64,000 nt of DNA from assembly GCA_021030905.1 (NCBI GenBank), contig JAGFMI010000005.1:2108001-2172000 (forward strand), in the 5' to 3' direction. How positions within the stretch are numbered: position 1 is the first letter of the stretch; every line of letters begins with the position of its first letter. Below, piece after piece: positions 20,020 through 31,429 of this stretch. The DNA is from Pyrenula massariospora (Eukaryota; Ascomycota; Eurotiomycetes; Pyrenulales; Pyrenulaceae). The position numbers were made by a program, and so were the translations under genes. The notes under the pieces were generated by a model. The model was not told the origin of the DNA and did not search any database. It saw only the letters and a list, made by a program, of their open reading frames with translations.

Positions 20020-21835
20020 TCACTCTGTTCCAGCCGCGCTTCGTCTCTGATTCCCAGAATTCAACCAGCCAAAAGCACTCCCCTGTCCAATTGGGTTCGC
20101 CTTTGTCGAAACAGTAGCGGGTGCACCACTGCCGGCCTCAGGTTTTGGTATTGACTTCGAATCCCCAACAAGACTCGCTCTCCTTGGCCCACTCTCATCT
20201 TGTCGACCCGAAACAACTTCGGCCGAACTTGTCGATCCATTTGTTGGCGTGGCTGCCGCGGATACTGCTCGCGAGGTGTTCGACATGCTCTTTCCGGGGC
20301 GGAGAATTTTCATGCTCCTTCCCTGAGTTGCGCGGGCGTAGTTCGATGCCGATTTAGTGTCTGGTTGCGTGCCCGGATTTGCGCGCCAGGAGCTTCCCCA
20401 GACGCCGGATGCATTGCTGCTTCTAGTCGGTGTGGTGTTTTTGTCGGCTTCGGACAGCACTTTGGGTGGCTCTTCAGAGCGGGCCTGGTTTAGGTCCAAG
20501 CTGACACGGGCGGAGCCGTCGGAGCCTTGATCAGTTTTGCGGTCACCTTGATCAGATGCTGAAGAGGGATTCAAGACTGCAGGGGAGGCGACAATGTTTG
20601 AGGAAGGAGCATTTTCGGTCGTAGAAAGCTTGCTTGGCCGCTGGATGATGCCAGGTCGAGGATTCTCGTCGGTGCGGACTCGAGTTGGGGTTCTACCTGA
20701 TTCTGCTGTGGAAGATAATGGCAGGCCGGTACTGCTTGTCACAAGGGTCCGATAGACAGTGTCATTCTCAGGCCGGACAAGAGGGACTGCTAGTTTGTTG
20801 CGGTCATCATCGAAAATCAGTAGTCTCTCTTGCGAGAACAAGATGTCAGCATTATGACCACGGAGAACGTCACTACCCAACACAATCTGTATTGTCCTGT
20901 CATTTTCATCGGTTTCCGTGACGAGCAATCTCACACTCAGCATAGGGACTTGAGGAATGGGACTACCAGAGCGGGAGGAAGATTGTTGGATTGTTGCTTC
21001 CGTTAGGTACAACGGGAGCTTGACTTTGCGGATATTGCCATCGTCAAAGATGTGATCTTGCAGGTCAGCCTTTTGGAGTACCGCTTCACTAATTGTAGAA
21101 CCGTATGAGCCAGTACATACGGCTGCGTAGAGGAGCGAGTCATTGGAGAAATTGTCAGAAATCCAGCACCGGATAATGGAAGGACACGGCCCGAGAAAGA
21201 GAAATCCTGGGGGAGGGTTTATGCTCCCAGATATTCGCGGAGACCCTGTCGATAAGCCAGTCAGACGCTGAGAATCCAGAACAAAGCTGTTCGCCCGTGC
21301 GGACAGACCAGAGGTGCTACCTTTGCCGTCCGAGCGATGTGACAGAGATCTTTCTGACATTGGATGACTGCCAAGGCCGCTACCTGTTCGCATAGGAGGG
21401 AGGTCGATGGATTGCCGAGAGCTGCCATAATGATTCATGGCACTCTCATCAAATCTGACACTGTTTGCGCGCGATGTTCCCCTCCTTCGGTCGTCGTCAT
21501 TGTCTAGGCTTAGCTGACCTAGCGCGGGATCGGTATCGAAGTTTCGGAAGGCTTCAGCAGCAGGATTGTACGACGATTCTGGAAAAAATAATTAGAAGAC
21601 GACCGGCCGGTATTGCGGATATTCAAATACCTTGCTGCACCGAAGCTCCCAAACTATTTGGGAAAGGGGACGCAGGACCGTTCCACACATTTTTCACCCG
21701 AGTCTCTTCATCACGACGCTTTTCTAACCTCATGATTCGTTCAGACTGTTGCAGCTGGGTGTTGTATATATCTTTCAAGTCGTCTTGTAAGCGCCAAAAC
21801 TCTTCTCTAGTGGCGAAGTGGTACTGAGGATCCAT
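20020..21835 (-). CDS. Coiled-coil protein with degenerate retropepsin-like fold
   Basis: Two exons (21835-21631, 21578-20020) give 587 residues. The N-terminal MDPQYHFATREEFWRLQDDL is followed by a short coiled coil (LQQSERIMRLEKRRDEETR). Residues about 180-340 look like the retropepsin/Ddi1 beta fold: LLYAAVCTGSYGSTISEAVL at the position of the usual [IL]-D-T-G-[AS] loop, and IQIVLGSDVLRGHNADILF at the position of the ILG-x-D-x-L flap-side block. The usual catalytic Asp of the DTG triplet is Cys here (CTG), so proteolysis is unlikely. The remaining 250 residues are Ser/Thr/Pro-rich and disordered. Similar fungal proteins are often labelled ubiquitin carboxyl-terminal hydrolase 19, but I see no USP Cys or His box, so that name is not supported. 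This is a host gene, not an element. Function unknown. Confidence 0.78.
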
Positions 21836-23177
21836 CACCAGGCACGCTGGTGGACTGAAGGAACATGAGATCGTTGAGGAGGCCTTGAAATCACCGAAAT
21901 CTTTTCATGAGACAGCTGTATGATTCTTTTCAGAAACGCACGAACGAGTGTGGGGATCCTTCCGATCAACTCTTCGACCTACCCCCTCCTCCGTTTCGAC
22001 GCCCGGCCCAGGGCCGTCAGGTACGGCGCTTACTCTTTTAGTTAGCCACAGTGTGTAATCTGTCACACTCTGTAGCACAAATATTCCGGTTATAAGCTTC
22101 AGTGACCGTCGGGGGTCTTAGACGTGATGAAATGTGGTGGTGAAAGATTGCTGATTTGTTCAATGGTGGGGCAGACGGTGAGCGCTTGCAGTTAAAGAGG
22201 ATTTTGCGCCGAGGTGGAGTCAGTGAAATCGACTTTCTTGATGCTAGCGGTTCGAATGTCTTTGTGATCGGAGCAAGGCAGATATAAGCAATCGATACGG
22301 CGGTGTGCAAATTCTATGCACTCGGCTTTAGGCGAGAAGAGGAAAGGCCACGACGATCGTGAGATAGGGTCGACAAGGTGTTTGGAAGAGATACGAATAA
22401 GAGCGATCGGTGCAAGGTAAATCAAAGCAATGAGCCAGCGATGCGTGGCGTCTCAGGATAGATGTCGACAAGATGTTGGTAGTTCTCTGGCGGACATCCT
22501 TGAGGTCATTACGGCTCTTCTCAAATGGGTTAAAACCACCGCGCCAAGCATCTGACGATCAAATGTCACGACCGCCTGCGCACATTTTAAATATCACCCA
22601 GTATCTCAACTGTCACGCAGACTATCCCACAGCCTTTCACAGCGATCTCATACTCCACAAATTCTGCCATTCTCATTGGCTCCGATATAGATGTACACGC
22701 GCTAGAAGTATTCTATCACCCGCTCAGGAATGTCCTGCGCCTTGCAACGGCTGGATATCGTACCAATAAGTGATGAAAATGCCAACTTCACATCAAGCGC
22801 CATGATGAAAGTCGAATTTGGCATCGCGCTGGCGTCCACCCTCTCCAAAGAACGTTTGCCTCAGACCATCTAAAAAGCCGATTTGTAAAATCAATATAGA
22901 CTCAAATGTCCATGCGCCTTTGAGCACTTTCGCCTCTAGATCGATTGAAGTTCGCCAATAAGACCACACGCGTTCTATTGTCTCTTCCATCCAGTTGAAT
23001 ATGTCCTCACGCCTTCTGAAAACGCCAATTGCCACCCTGCCATTACAATATAATTGTAGCTTTTTTCCGTGAAAACATCACAATACCGTCCCAGGTAAAG
23101 TTCAAGGCGCTCAGGACCTTGATGAACCTTTGAATAAAACCCTCTAGATAGCCATAAGCAAAACCTGAAAACAGAAC
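21836..23177. other. Intergenic between capping-enzyme 3' end and the coiled-coil gene promoter
   Basis: About 1.3 kb. Short frames on both strands (for example minus 22793-23035) lack motifs or splice continuations. A palindromic cggcccagggccg lies near 22007. No gene, tRNA or transposon seen. Confidence 0.45.
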
Positions 23178-24458
23178 TCATACCCCATTAGTCATCTCAC
23201 TGGCCCTCCTGTCTCCTAGCCCTGGCGGTCTCCCACCACCCGACGGGACTGGCCGCCCTCCCCCTGCGCCTCCTCCTCCAGCCCCTGGGGGCCCGGACCC
23301 AGGATTCCTCCTTTTCCACGCATCTCTGATACCCGTCTGTGCGGCAATTAGATCCTGTTCCGTGATGCCATCCTCAATGCTCGCTAACACCTTGTCCACG
23401 ACGCTGATGTGATTGCCGTTCGATTTGTCATCTCGTAGCCGGTAAAATCTCCACCGTGGAGGAGCATCAGGGGGATGTTCGAATTTACACTCCACGATTG
23501 CATCTTGAAGAGGTATACCCCATGACTTGAACTCGCGCCACTCGGATTCGTCAACGTGCATGGTCGAGTGTAATAAATACTCGTCCCGGCCACCAGCGAA
23601 CTTCCAGAGCTCAAAGCAAGCAGGTATGGCGTCGTAGTCGGGGATGGGGGTCCGTTCCGGATCATCTGGAGGAGGAGGATGTTCTTGCCAGACGATGTGC
23701 AGAAGGAAATCAATAGTATTTTCATCTGGTGGTTTCCACTTTAGGATATGCTCATCTGTGCCCATCTTGTATGGTGTAGTGCGACACGTAAATATAAGAC
23801 CATCATTTCCATGCACACGTTTCACCTTGGGGATGATCTCTCTGAACATCTTCTCTGTAGCATAACTGAACTCGGTGTTTTTATCCTCCATGATCAGGGG
23901 ACGGTAGCGGTCTGAGTGCGACTTGAACAGGTTCCGATACGGTTTGAGGACGAACTCTTTGAAGTATGCGAGGCGTTTGTCAAGAGTACGCTTGAGAAGA
24001 GATTTGCCATCAACGATAAGGCAGTCAAACACGAGAAATTTGATCCCTTCATCAGGGGTTCCGGGATTTTCCAGGACAAGTTCGCCGTCGAGAATGGTAT
24101 TGGTGTGGATTCGTGAGAAGCTGGGGTCGTCTGGGAGAGGAAAATGTAGATGAGGGACAAAGTAGTAGTCGTTCTTGCGGTCGATGAAATAAGCAGCGCC
24201 ATCTCCAGGGTTGTTCGTCTCTGTCATGTACATCAAGTAGCGAATACCATCGGTTTTCTCGCAGACGTAATAATCTTGAAGTGTAAGCTCCTTCAAATGT
24301 TTTCTGGAAAATGAAACTGGCTGGGCACCGGGAAAGGCTCGAGGAGGCTTTTGATCGTCGGTCGCAAGCAGCCCGTTGACTTCTCTACTCATGGTAGCGG
24401 CGAGGTCAGGTTCGGCATGGATCCCGCCAATCCTCGCGATGAGGGATGACGGATCCAT
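23178..24458 (-). CDS. CEG1: mRNA guanylyltransferase (capping enzyme alpha subunit)
   Basis: Single exon, 426 residues. The enzyme transfers GMP from GTP to the 5'-diphosphate end of nascent RNA polymerase II transcripts in the nucleus. Nucleotidyltransferase motif I is CEKTDGIRYLMY with the GMP-accepting Lys at residue 68; motif III is ILDGELV, motif IIIa is FLVFDCLIVDG, motif IV is NDGLIFTC, and motif V is LKWKPPDENTIDF. The C-terminal OB domain includes the ECKFEHPPDAPPRWRFYRLRDDKSNGN region with motif VI (RDDK). The final 60 residues are Gly/Pro-rich (GPPGAGGGGAGGG), an extension that could contact other factors but is not needed for catalysis. The frame is open 29 codons upstream of this ATG; MDPSSL was chosen because it is the first ATG and matches the usual fungal length. 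The triphosphatase is a separate protein in fungi and is not in this window. Confidence 0.96.
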   Translation of the reverse strand: MDPSSLIARIGGIHAEPDLAATMSREVNGLLATDDQKPPRAFPGAQPVSFSRKHLKELTLQDYYVCEKTDGIRYLMYMTETNNPGDGAAYFIDRKNDYYFVPHLHFPLPDDPSFSRIHTNTILDGELVLENPGTPDEGIKFLVFDCLIVDGKSLLKRTLDKRLAYFKEFVLKPYRNLFKSHSDRYRPLIMEDKNTEFSYATEKMFREIIPKVKRVHGNDGLIFTCRTTPYKMGTDEHILKWKPPDENTIDFLLHIVWQEHPPPPDDPERTPIPDYDAIPACFELWKFAGGRDEYLLHSTMHVDESEWREFKSWGIPLQDAIVECKFEHPPDAPPRWRFYRLRDDKSNGNHISVVDKVLASIEDGITEQDLIAAQTGIRDAWKRRNPGSGPPGAGGGGAGGGRPVPSGGGRPPGLGDRRASEMTNGV

Positions 24459-24881
24459 GGTCTTTGAGTGCGGTCTGAGGTATGAAGAATATAGATTTAC
24501 AGACGGCCATGTGCTGCCGTAAGTACCCCTTGGAGCGTCGCCCAATGTAAATTGTCCTGAGATTTTCCCTAAGATCAGGCCACCGATGGAGTTGCCTCCG
24601 AAATGTTTTCCCGGAATAGTTTAGCTCAAAGTACTGAATGGGGTCTGGTAGCTTTTCTGGCTGACTTTACGATTCACAAAGTACCGTCATGAATACGAAT
24701 GCCCATAATATTTGAATAGAATTCGGTCTGCGTGCTGAGAAAGCTCGAAGAATCTCGGTGCCAATGATCGATAGTATCCAAGATTACCAGCTGACAAGCC
24801 TGAAATGCCAAGCTTTGGAAGTTAGGATAACGGCTCTCAAGGAAGCCCGCTACTCCCTCCCTACTTTCCACTCTATTCTCT
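24459..24881. other. Intergenic between ankyrin gene end and CEG1 start
   Basis: About 420 bp on the 3' side of the ankyrin gene and the 5' side of CEG1. Nothing else recognised. Confidence 0.45.
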
Positions 24882-27122
24882 CTATAGCAATCCTCCAATA
24901 AGCCCACTAACAACTTGCCCAGCGATACTTATCCCCATCTCCGCTGCAATGTCTCTCTCGTGCCCTCCTTTCACAAGGATATTATTTATCACCTGTGCCA
25001 CCGGGTCTTTGGGGATACAGGCTTCGAAAGGGTCGTCGGATTTTGATTGCTCTTCAGATTCGGAGCCCAAGAGTCTCTTTCTGGGATCGGAATCTGTCGT
25101 TGATGCTGTAGATTTTGGCATAGGCCACTTTTTGCCTTGCTTCTTGCGAAGTATTTCCGCTTCCGCACGCTCATCAAGCGTTGTAGGCACCATCCTCCCA
25201 TCATTCACCACACCTCCCATCGCCGAAACTCTGCTCTGAATATCTGGATACATCTGCCCCAAAAACCTGTTAATAACCTCGATCTGCCTCTTCTTTTCCT
25301 CTCCAAAGTTGTTCTTTAGCAGCCGCGATACAGTCTCCGCATCAACCGTTGCACCGTGATGACAGAGCTCCCGCACAACTGCTAGCGATCCACTCATAAT
25401 CGCTCTATGCAGCGGCTTGTATTCAAAATTATCGACAAGCTCCATGTTCGCTGCCCGGCGAAGCAGAAGTCGAATGATGGGCAAGTGTCCATTCGCTGCG
25501 GCAAGATGCAGTGGTGTCTCTCCAAAATTATTGTGCACGTCTGGAAACTTGGCGGCCAGCAAATGTCGCATTAGACTCGTTGACCCTCTTGCGGCTGCAC
25601 GATGGATCACCAGATTCCCTTTGGCATCTGCAAGGGACAAATTCGCTCCATTGAGAAGGAGAATGCCCATTAGAGAGTCTTCCCGATGGATCATCGCAAT
25701 GTCGAGCGCGGTCCAACCATCTTTGTCGCTAGCATCAATGTCCGCGCCATAGGCTAGCAGCGTGCTCGCGAGCTTATTATTGCGCGCCATGAATGCGCGT
25801 AGTAATGGTGTACAGCCGTTGGCGTCTCGAGTATCGATATCAGCGCCGTAATCAGAGAGTATATCTATGATCTTGGTATTGAAGCTGCTGGCCGCCTTGA
25901 AGAATGTAGAGATACCGATGTGGTTTTTGGAATCGAGGTCGGCACCTACTTGAGCAAGGTATTCGCAGATATCGGGTTTATCACGCGCGACAGATTCGTA
26001 CAGGGCAGTCTCGCCGTATGAGTCAAACTTATCGAGCAAGGCCCCCCGTTCGACAAGCTTCTTGACCATGGTGAAATTGCCGCGGAGCACAGCTACCTGT
26101 AATGGAGTGACATCCAAGTGGTCGCCCCAGTCTATCTGTGCGCCCCGGTCCAACAGCAGATCAATAATCTTCAAATCGCCATTGGTAACGGCATGATGCA
26201 ACGTGGTTCGGGCTTTGTGGTCCAGGATATTTGGATCGCACTTCTCCTGTTCAAGGAGAATCTCAACCATTGACAGCCGACCGAGATATGCGGCGAGATG
26301 GAGCGGTGGCATCCAAGCCTCTGGACTTTTGCCGGTTTTGAAGACTAGAAAGCCCATATGTTCATCAGATGGCATTTGAGGCGCCGCTAGCTGGTACCAA
26401 TTCGCGCCGCGTTTCCGACGCTGGTCTCCGATATATCTCGCCTTTACGTCGCCAGTCAGATCAGGCTTATACCACAGAAGAGCTTTCAAATTTTCTGGCC
26501 GGTCAGCCATGATAGTGATATCGACTAGATTCCAAATTCCGGGGAGGTTGCCCTTGTAATTTCCCCAATGGCAGTAGTCAACACTCAAACCAGCGCTGAG
26601 GCATCGGTCTACTTTGTCCCGATCACTGTGGTATGCAGCTTGCCAGAGCTCCTCCATCTTATATCGTAAGCCATTTTTCCACCCGGAGGTCTTGAAGATA
26701 GGAGAGGAGGTATTCTCCTCGGAGGAGAGTGTGCTCCTCCGTTCTTGAGATTGTTCCGTGGAAGCGCTCAGGAGGGGCGAATTACTGGAGCTGACCGGGC
26801 TGGCCACGACTGTCTTTTGGTCTTGAGCATCAGAGCTCTTTCGTCCGGGCAGGAAGCCATATGACTTTCGTCGGGTTGCTTTAGGCGAAGGTGAGCCCAA
26901 GGGTGGCGACAATGAGGTCTGTGGTGGTCCTGGGGAAGGGTTTCGCCCAATATCGCTATTTTGCGCCAGCTGGTCGATCGTGTGCGCTGTACTGAAATCC
27001 TTGATTGGGGGTATTGGCGGCCTGGCGGATTGGACTAGCGGCGATGTGTGTTCGGTGGTAATTATGGATGGATGCCTTTGCCTTCCGGCTGAGTTCTGAC
27101 CTGTCCTCTGTAGGTCGCTCAT
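24882..27122 (-). CDS. Large ankyrin-repeat protein
   Basis: Single exon, 746 residues. The first 150 residues are Ser/Pro-rich and disordered. A helical region follows (KMEELWQAAYHSDRDKVDRCLSAG), then about ten ankyrin repeats from residue ~150 to ~590, with standard TPLHLAAANGHLPIIRLLLRRA and TTLHHAVTNGDLKIIDLLLDRGA type units (each quoted here in part: TPLHLAAANGHLPIIRLLL, TTLHHAVTNGDLKIIDLLL). The C-terminus is charged with RKRLL and KKQGKKW clusters and ends in a Gly/Ile-rich hydrophobic tail (ISIAGQVVSGLIGGLL). No enzyme domain, NACHT or HET domain is visible, so this is a stand-alone ankyrin scaffold. The start at the ATG of MSDLQRTGQN was taken because codons upstream lack another ATG in frame. 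Binding partner unknown. Confidence 0.87.
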   Translation of the reverse strand: MSDLQRTGQNSAGRQRHPSIITTEHTSPLVQSARPPIPPIKDFSTAHTIDQLAQNSDIGRNPSPGPPQTSLSPPLGSPSPKATRRKSYGFLPGRKSSDAQDQKTVVASPVSSSNSPLLSASTEQSQERRSTLSSEENTSSPIFKTSGWKNGLRYKMEELWQAAYHSDRDKVDRCLSAGLSVDYCHWGNYKGNLPGIWNLVDITIMADRPENLKALLWYKPDLTGDVKARYIGDQRRKRGANWYQLAAPQMPSDEHMGFLVFKTGKSPEAWMPPLHLAAYLGRLSMVEILLEQEKCDPNILDHKARTTLHHAVTNGDLKIIDLLLDRGAQIDWGDHLDVTPLQVAVLRGNFTMVKKLVERGALLDKFDSYGETALYESVARDKPDICEYLAQVGADLDSKNHIGISTFFKAASSFNTKIIDILSDYGADIDTRDANGCTPLLRAFMARNNKLASTLLAYGADIDASDKDGWTALDIAMIHREDSLMGILLLNGANLSLADAKGNLVIHRAAARGSTSLMRHLLAAKFPDVHNNFGETPLHLAAANGHLPIIRLLLRRAANMELVDNFEYKPLHRAIMSGSLAVVRELCHHGATVDAETVSRLLKNNFGEEKKRQIEVINRFLGQMYPDIQSRVSAMGGVVNDGRMVPTTLDERAEAEILRKKQGKKWPMPKSTASTTDSDPRKRLLGSESEEQSKSDDPFEACIPKDPVAQVINNILVKGGHERDIAAEMGISIAGQVVSGLIGGLL

Positions 27123-28022
27123 GACCAAAGCTAAAGACAATCTTCAGAAAGTGAATTGGTTAGATAAAACATCCAGTATTCGATCTTTATAGGGATCTTC
27201 AAGAAGTCTTTGGTGCCATTGACGGGAAGCACGGGTTCACGAGTCAGCAGGTTGACCTGCAGGTATCCTTCTGACTTCAGCGAACGAAATACTCGGAGAT
27301 ATCGAGTCTTGCTCTGAGGGCACACCAGCTCATTTTCTCGCCCTGGGTCTCATGTGACCTCTCACACGCAGATCCGTTCTTTAAATCCCAAACGGCAGGG
27401 TAGCCTATCTCAAATCCGGCAAGCATCGTGGCAAGGGCATGTCTAAGCATCCAGCAATCTGAACAATCTCGGCTGGCCATTATCTGGTCTAGCACTAGAT
27501 CGAATGTCAATCGCAACGCCGCTCAATGCAAGAGCCGTTGACACCTAGTCTTGTAGAGCCTCATTGGTCATCCTCCCTACCGTCGTTGAAGCAAGGCAGC
27601 GGTGCCGCAATTTGGCCCCCACCAGCAAGCGCTGGCGCGCTATGTTGTGTGATTGACTTGCAGGCGATCCTCAATTAAGAGGCTCAAGGACCGCAAACGA
27701 CAAGGTTTCGTTTCAGCCATATTGACTAGCGGACTTAGGCACAAGACGTTTTGACTGCTTGATGAGAAGCCAGACGATCGAAGAGTTAGAGGGCAATTGT
27801 CTTAGTTGGCTGCCCTTCATTCCCGGCCCCTGTCATATGCCGAAGAACCGAATGGCCAGATCCGGTTAGGCTAATTTTTCTGTGGAAGAGTCTGGGAGAC
27901 GTATGCTTCTTCCCACCATCGAAAGTAGTCTGGGAGACATGCGCTGGGCTTCAGATTCTCATTGCGATCAACGCTACACATTATACATGGAATATAAGAG
28001 CCCGAGACATTCTGTACACTGT
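27123..28022. other. Intergenic, ankyrin gene promoter and SNF5 3' flank
   Basis: About 900 bp. No conserved frame, repeat or RNA gene recognised; the short open frames have no coding-like bias. Confidence 0.45.
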
Positions 28023-30515
28023 CTAAGCTACTCTCTTCTCCACCTTCTCCCGATGATTGCGGTTCTTCAAATGCACCTCAAAGTTCTCCACACCCATGCC
28101 GGGACCAGGAGTGTAGAGTTTACCCGGGCAGTCAGAGCATCTGATCCTTGGAAAATACTGGTATTTGACCTCCTTCCCTGCGGCTCGGGCCGAGTCTTCC
28201 GAGCCTGCTGCAAGTGGCGTTGGCGGACTGGCCGAGGCATCAACGGCAGTGTATCGCATCGTGGCTTCGAATATATCCCGTGGATATTGTCGCTTCAGTT
28301 GCGCGAGTGCAGACGTCAACCATGTAGGAGGATGAGGCTAGAAAATCCTGTCAATTAATCACTTGACGTTGGATGCGTGGACATTTTCTCTTACCGCTGG
28401 GTGTGCATTACTTGGCGGAAAGGGGGCGTCAACAACACCGATTTGCTCGACGGGTGCTTTACTAGGCGTACTACCACTCGTAGGTGCTGTCGTTGGTGGC
28501 GGTGGCATGCTACTCGCTTGACCCGGATGAGCAGGAGTTCCTTGAGCGGAAGGTGTAGCAGATACGGACCGTGATTGCGCCGTCTGAGGGAACGGTGAAG
28601 CACTGACCGCGCTTTGAGCGCGTAATTGGGCTCGGTAATTCCTGTTCCACTCACGATACTTCTGTCTTGAAATTTTGAGCTTGATAATGTACCTCTCGGG
28701 TGGCTCTTCGGACGATTCCTCACGGTAGTCTCGTTTCACGCGGGCGGGGCGAGATTCGTGATGCACGCTGGTACTTTCCGGCGTTGCGGAGCGGCCACCA
28801 AGACCGCTGAGGTTTGCACGCATGGCCGCCTGAGCAGCGGTCGCAGCTCCTCTCATACCACGCGTTCTTGCCGTTCCCTGTAACAGGTGGGTGGGGATAG
28901 CCGGGCTGTCGGGCGCTGATTCATCACTGTCAGACTCTGCCGAGTCATCAATTCCGTCACTTCGACCTAGGCCAGTCCTACCACGACGACTCTTTCGCGA
29001 TACCTTGAAAATGCGGCTCTCATCAAGCGATTGAGCGCTACCAGGAATGACGGAAGAAACAATGCTGGAGCGAATAACGATCGGACGTTCTTTGAGATCA
29101 GGCAGCGCTGGACCACCACGTCGGTTCGTAGATCTTTTCTGCCTTCGCTGGTCCCGAGAAATTGCAGTCTCCACCCGTTCCAGTTCGGCCTCGTTCACAT
29201 CGTAAAGCGCAGGTTGGTAGTGGGCTGCCATTTGATGCGGCCGGAAGCATGTTGGAAGCGGAGAATCGAGAAAAGCTGATTTGAGATCTACATCCTCAAC
29301 CGGACGACCATCGAATGGATGTCCCGTGATGTAAAGGGACTTCGAAAACAATTGGCACTGTTCACGGATCGAATGAGCAATCGCCGTCGCAAATTCGCCA
29401 GATAAGGACAAGTCGATGACCATCTGGTTAGCAAACTCCTCAGGTGAGTTGTAAGGGTTGTTGAGCTCCCATTCGAACTGGTCGACCAGTGTAAGCTGCC
29501 CGATGGTGACGTTGAGCTTTATGAGAATGCGCATCTCATCGTTCTTGTAAGCCGTGTACGGAAGGTGTGGATCTAGAGGGTCTTCTTCCATGAAAATTTG
29601 AGGGTAGAAATCGGTCAATTGTTCAAAGATACTCTGTGTGATTAGTTGGACGAGAGGTTTACATTCATCTACCTTGAGTCCAAAGTCCTCAACGATCTTT
29701 TCTGCGAAGTACTCTGGCGGTGTTACTCTGTCGTTGAGATTCCACGTAAAAGTATCCCTCAATTTAATTTTTCCCCATTCGATATCTAACCTAATGGGCA
29801 CAAGCTCTTCGGCTTGTTCGGACTGGATCTTAAATTCTTTTCGCGATATCCGTGGTGGTCTGGATTTTCTTCCGCCCAGGGGTCGTTTCATGGACGGGTA
29901 CAAAAGCCTATGTCGCGGTCGCGGTTCGTCGGTTCGACCATTTCCATACCCATCGTATCCTTGGCCAAAGACTGCTCCTGGATTTTGTTGTCGGACGACC
30001 CGAAGTTGATCGTAGAATTTAAGTTCTTCTTTCTTTTCTTCCAAAATCTTAGGATGCTGTGTTTCTTGGATGAGCAGAGACTTATAGTCGAACTCTCGAT
30101 TCAGATAATACTCGAGTGCGATCTTTTCGGGCTTGGTCTCTCGCGGCTTTGAGGGTCTTTGGACAGGCGATGGCGGAGAAGTCGGAATCACTGAGCCAGA
30201 GCGCGACCGTTTCTTTCCCCCATTTAGGGTAGACGGCTGTGGGGACTGAGATGAAGCGCCTTCACGCAAGTTGCTGTTGTTGTCCGAGTCAATCTTGATC
30301 CCAGAAGCGGCGAGCACAGCTTTCGCTTTTTCCTTGCCATCAGCTATTGCATCTGATCCTTCGGAGACCACAGGAGCTACGCTTGAGCTTTCCGTCCCGT
30401 TCGTATCAAGCGTCGGGCTCTGCTTATCGTCTTGATGTAAACCGTTCTGGATGGGTTGATCGCTCTTGGGATCGGGCGCTAGTGGATCGGGTGTTGCAGG
30501 CTCAGGGGAGGGCAT
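28023..30515 (-). CDS. SNF5: SNF5/SFH1-type chromatin remodelling subunit
   Basis: Two exons (30515-28395, 28337-28023) give 811 residues. The protein is a core subunit of the SWI/SNF or RSC remodeller, where the SNF5 domain contacts the nucleosome acidic patch and the ATPase module. The two imperfect repeats of the SNF5/INI1 domain are clear: VPIRLDIEWGKIKLRDTFTW then DEMRILIKLNVTIGQLTLVD, with the PEYFAEKIVEDFGL and PEEFANQMVIDLSL helices behind each. The N-terminal 240 residues and the segment after residue 500 are low complexity. The last exon encodes WLTSALAQLKRQYPRDIFEA and a C-x2-C-containing tail (CSDCPGKLYTPG ... NFEVHLKNRNHR), the C-terminal block found in filamentous-fungal orthologues. 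SNF5 versus SFH1 cannot be decided with certainty here. Confidence 0.9.
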
Positions 30516-31429
30516 AGTAGCAGAGGAAGGGCGAACAGTGACTCAACACTGGAGCCTGAGGATGAGGGCGGACGAGGAAATGCTCAACATTTATCTTTGC
30601 ATCTCGCTCGGACCTAGTGCGCATGTTAGCCATCACTTCCGCATTGCGCGACATGAATAGGTCGCGTTCTTGTTGTTGTCCGATTGATTTGACAAATAGG
30701 GTGTATTGAGGCGGACGCGAGCATAACAACAGGCACTATCTACACCGAAGCAAAGTGCCAAAAGCGCAAAAGAAGGGAGACTAAGACGTACGTTTATGGG
30801 CGTGCCAGTTGCCTTGTTCAAGATCACCTGCGGGTCACATTAGACGTGACAGGCTGCTGATTATCCCCGCGGATAAGGCAGGAACCTAGTCCGCGACTAT
30901 GCTTAATTTGCGGTCTTTCTTCAGGCCGAGGAACGGAGATTGCAGGTCGTGCGAAAAGGATGGCTCTGATGACAACACTATGGTTTGGTTCGATGCTGAC
31001 TGGCCGTAGCGACTGTACACTGCTGCAAAGAGGCTTGGGGCAAATAATATGAGGCTGTGACTCTGAGCCCCCGTCCGGAAGGATTTAGAGGCTAGCCTTG
31101 AAAAGGCCTAGCCCGCTATTCGAGGCCAGTTCAAGTACGGCAAAGCCGTGGGCGGAAGGACTACTATCGTGCTACAGGATCATGGTGACCTTCAAACAGA
31201 TGGATGAAAGTCAGCACATGCCATATGATAGTCATTGGAGCAAGTGCCAGCTTTTAAAACGTGTGGTATTGCTTCGATGTAAAAACCAACTCCGAAAGTG
31301 ATGATCTCGGTAGCTTATTACTACCAAGTATGTACAAGAATGTGACTACAGGCCACCTTCTCCGGGTTCCAGCATCTGCCCTCTGCCCTGTTTCGTCTCC
31401 TTACAGCTCCATCATAATACGTATCTCAT
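30516..31429. other. Intergenic, SNF5 promoter and pectate lyase 3' flank
   Basis: About 910 bp without a supported gene. Short frames only; no repeat recognised. Confidence 0.45.

Noticed and set aside
24459-24545. Longer N-terminus for the capping enzyme
   Set aside because: The upstream 29 codons have no ATG and do not resemble the family; the MDPSSL start gives the normal length.
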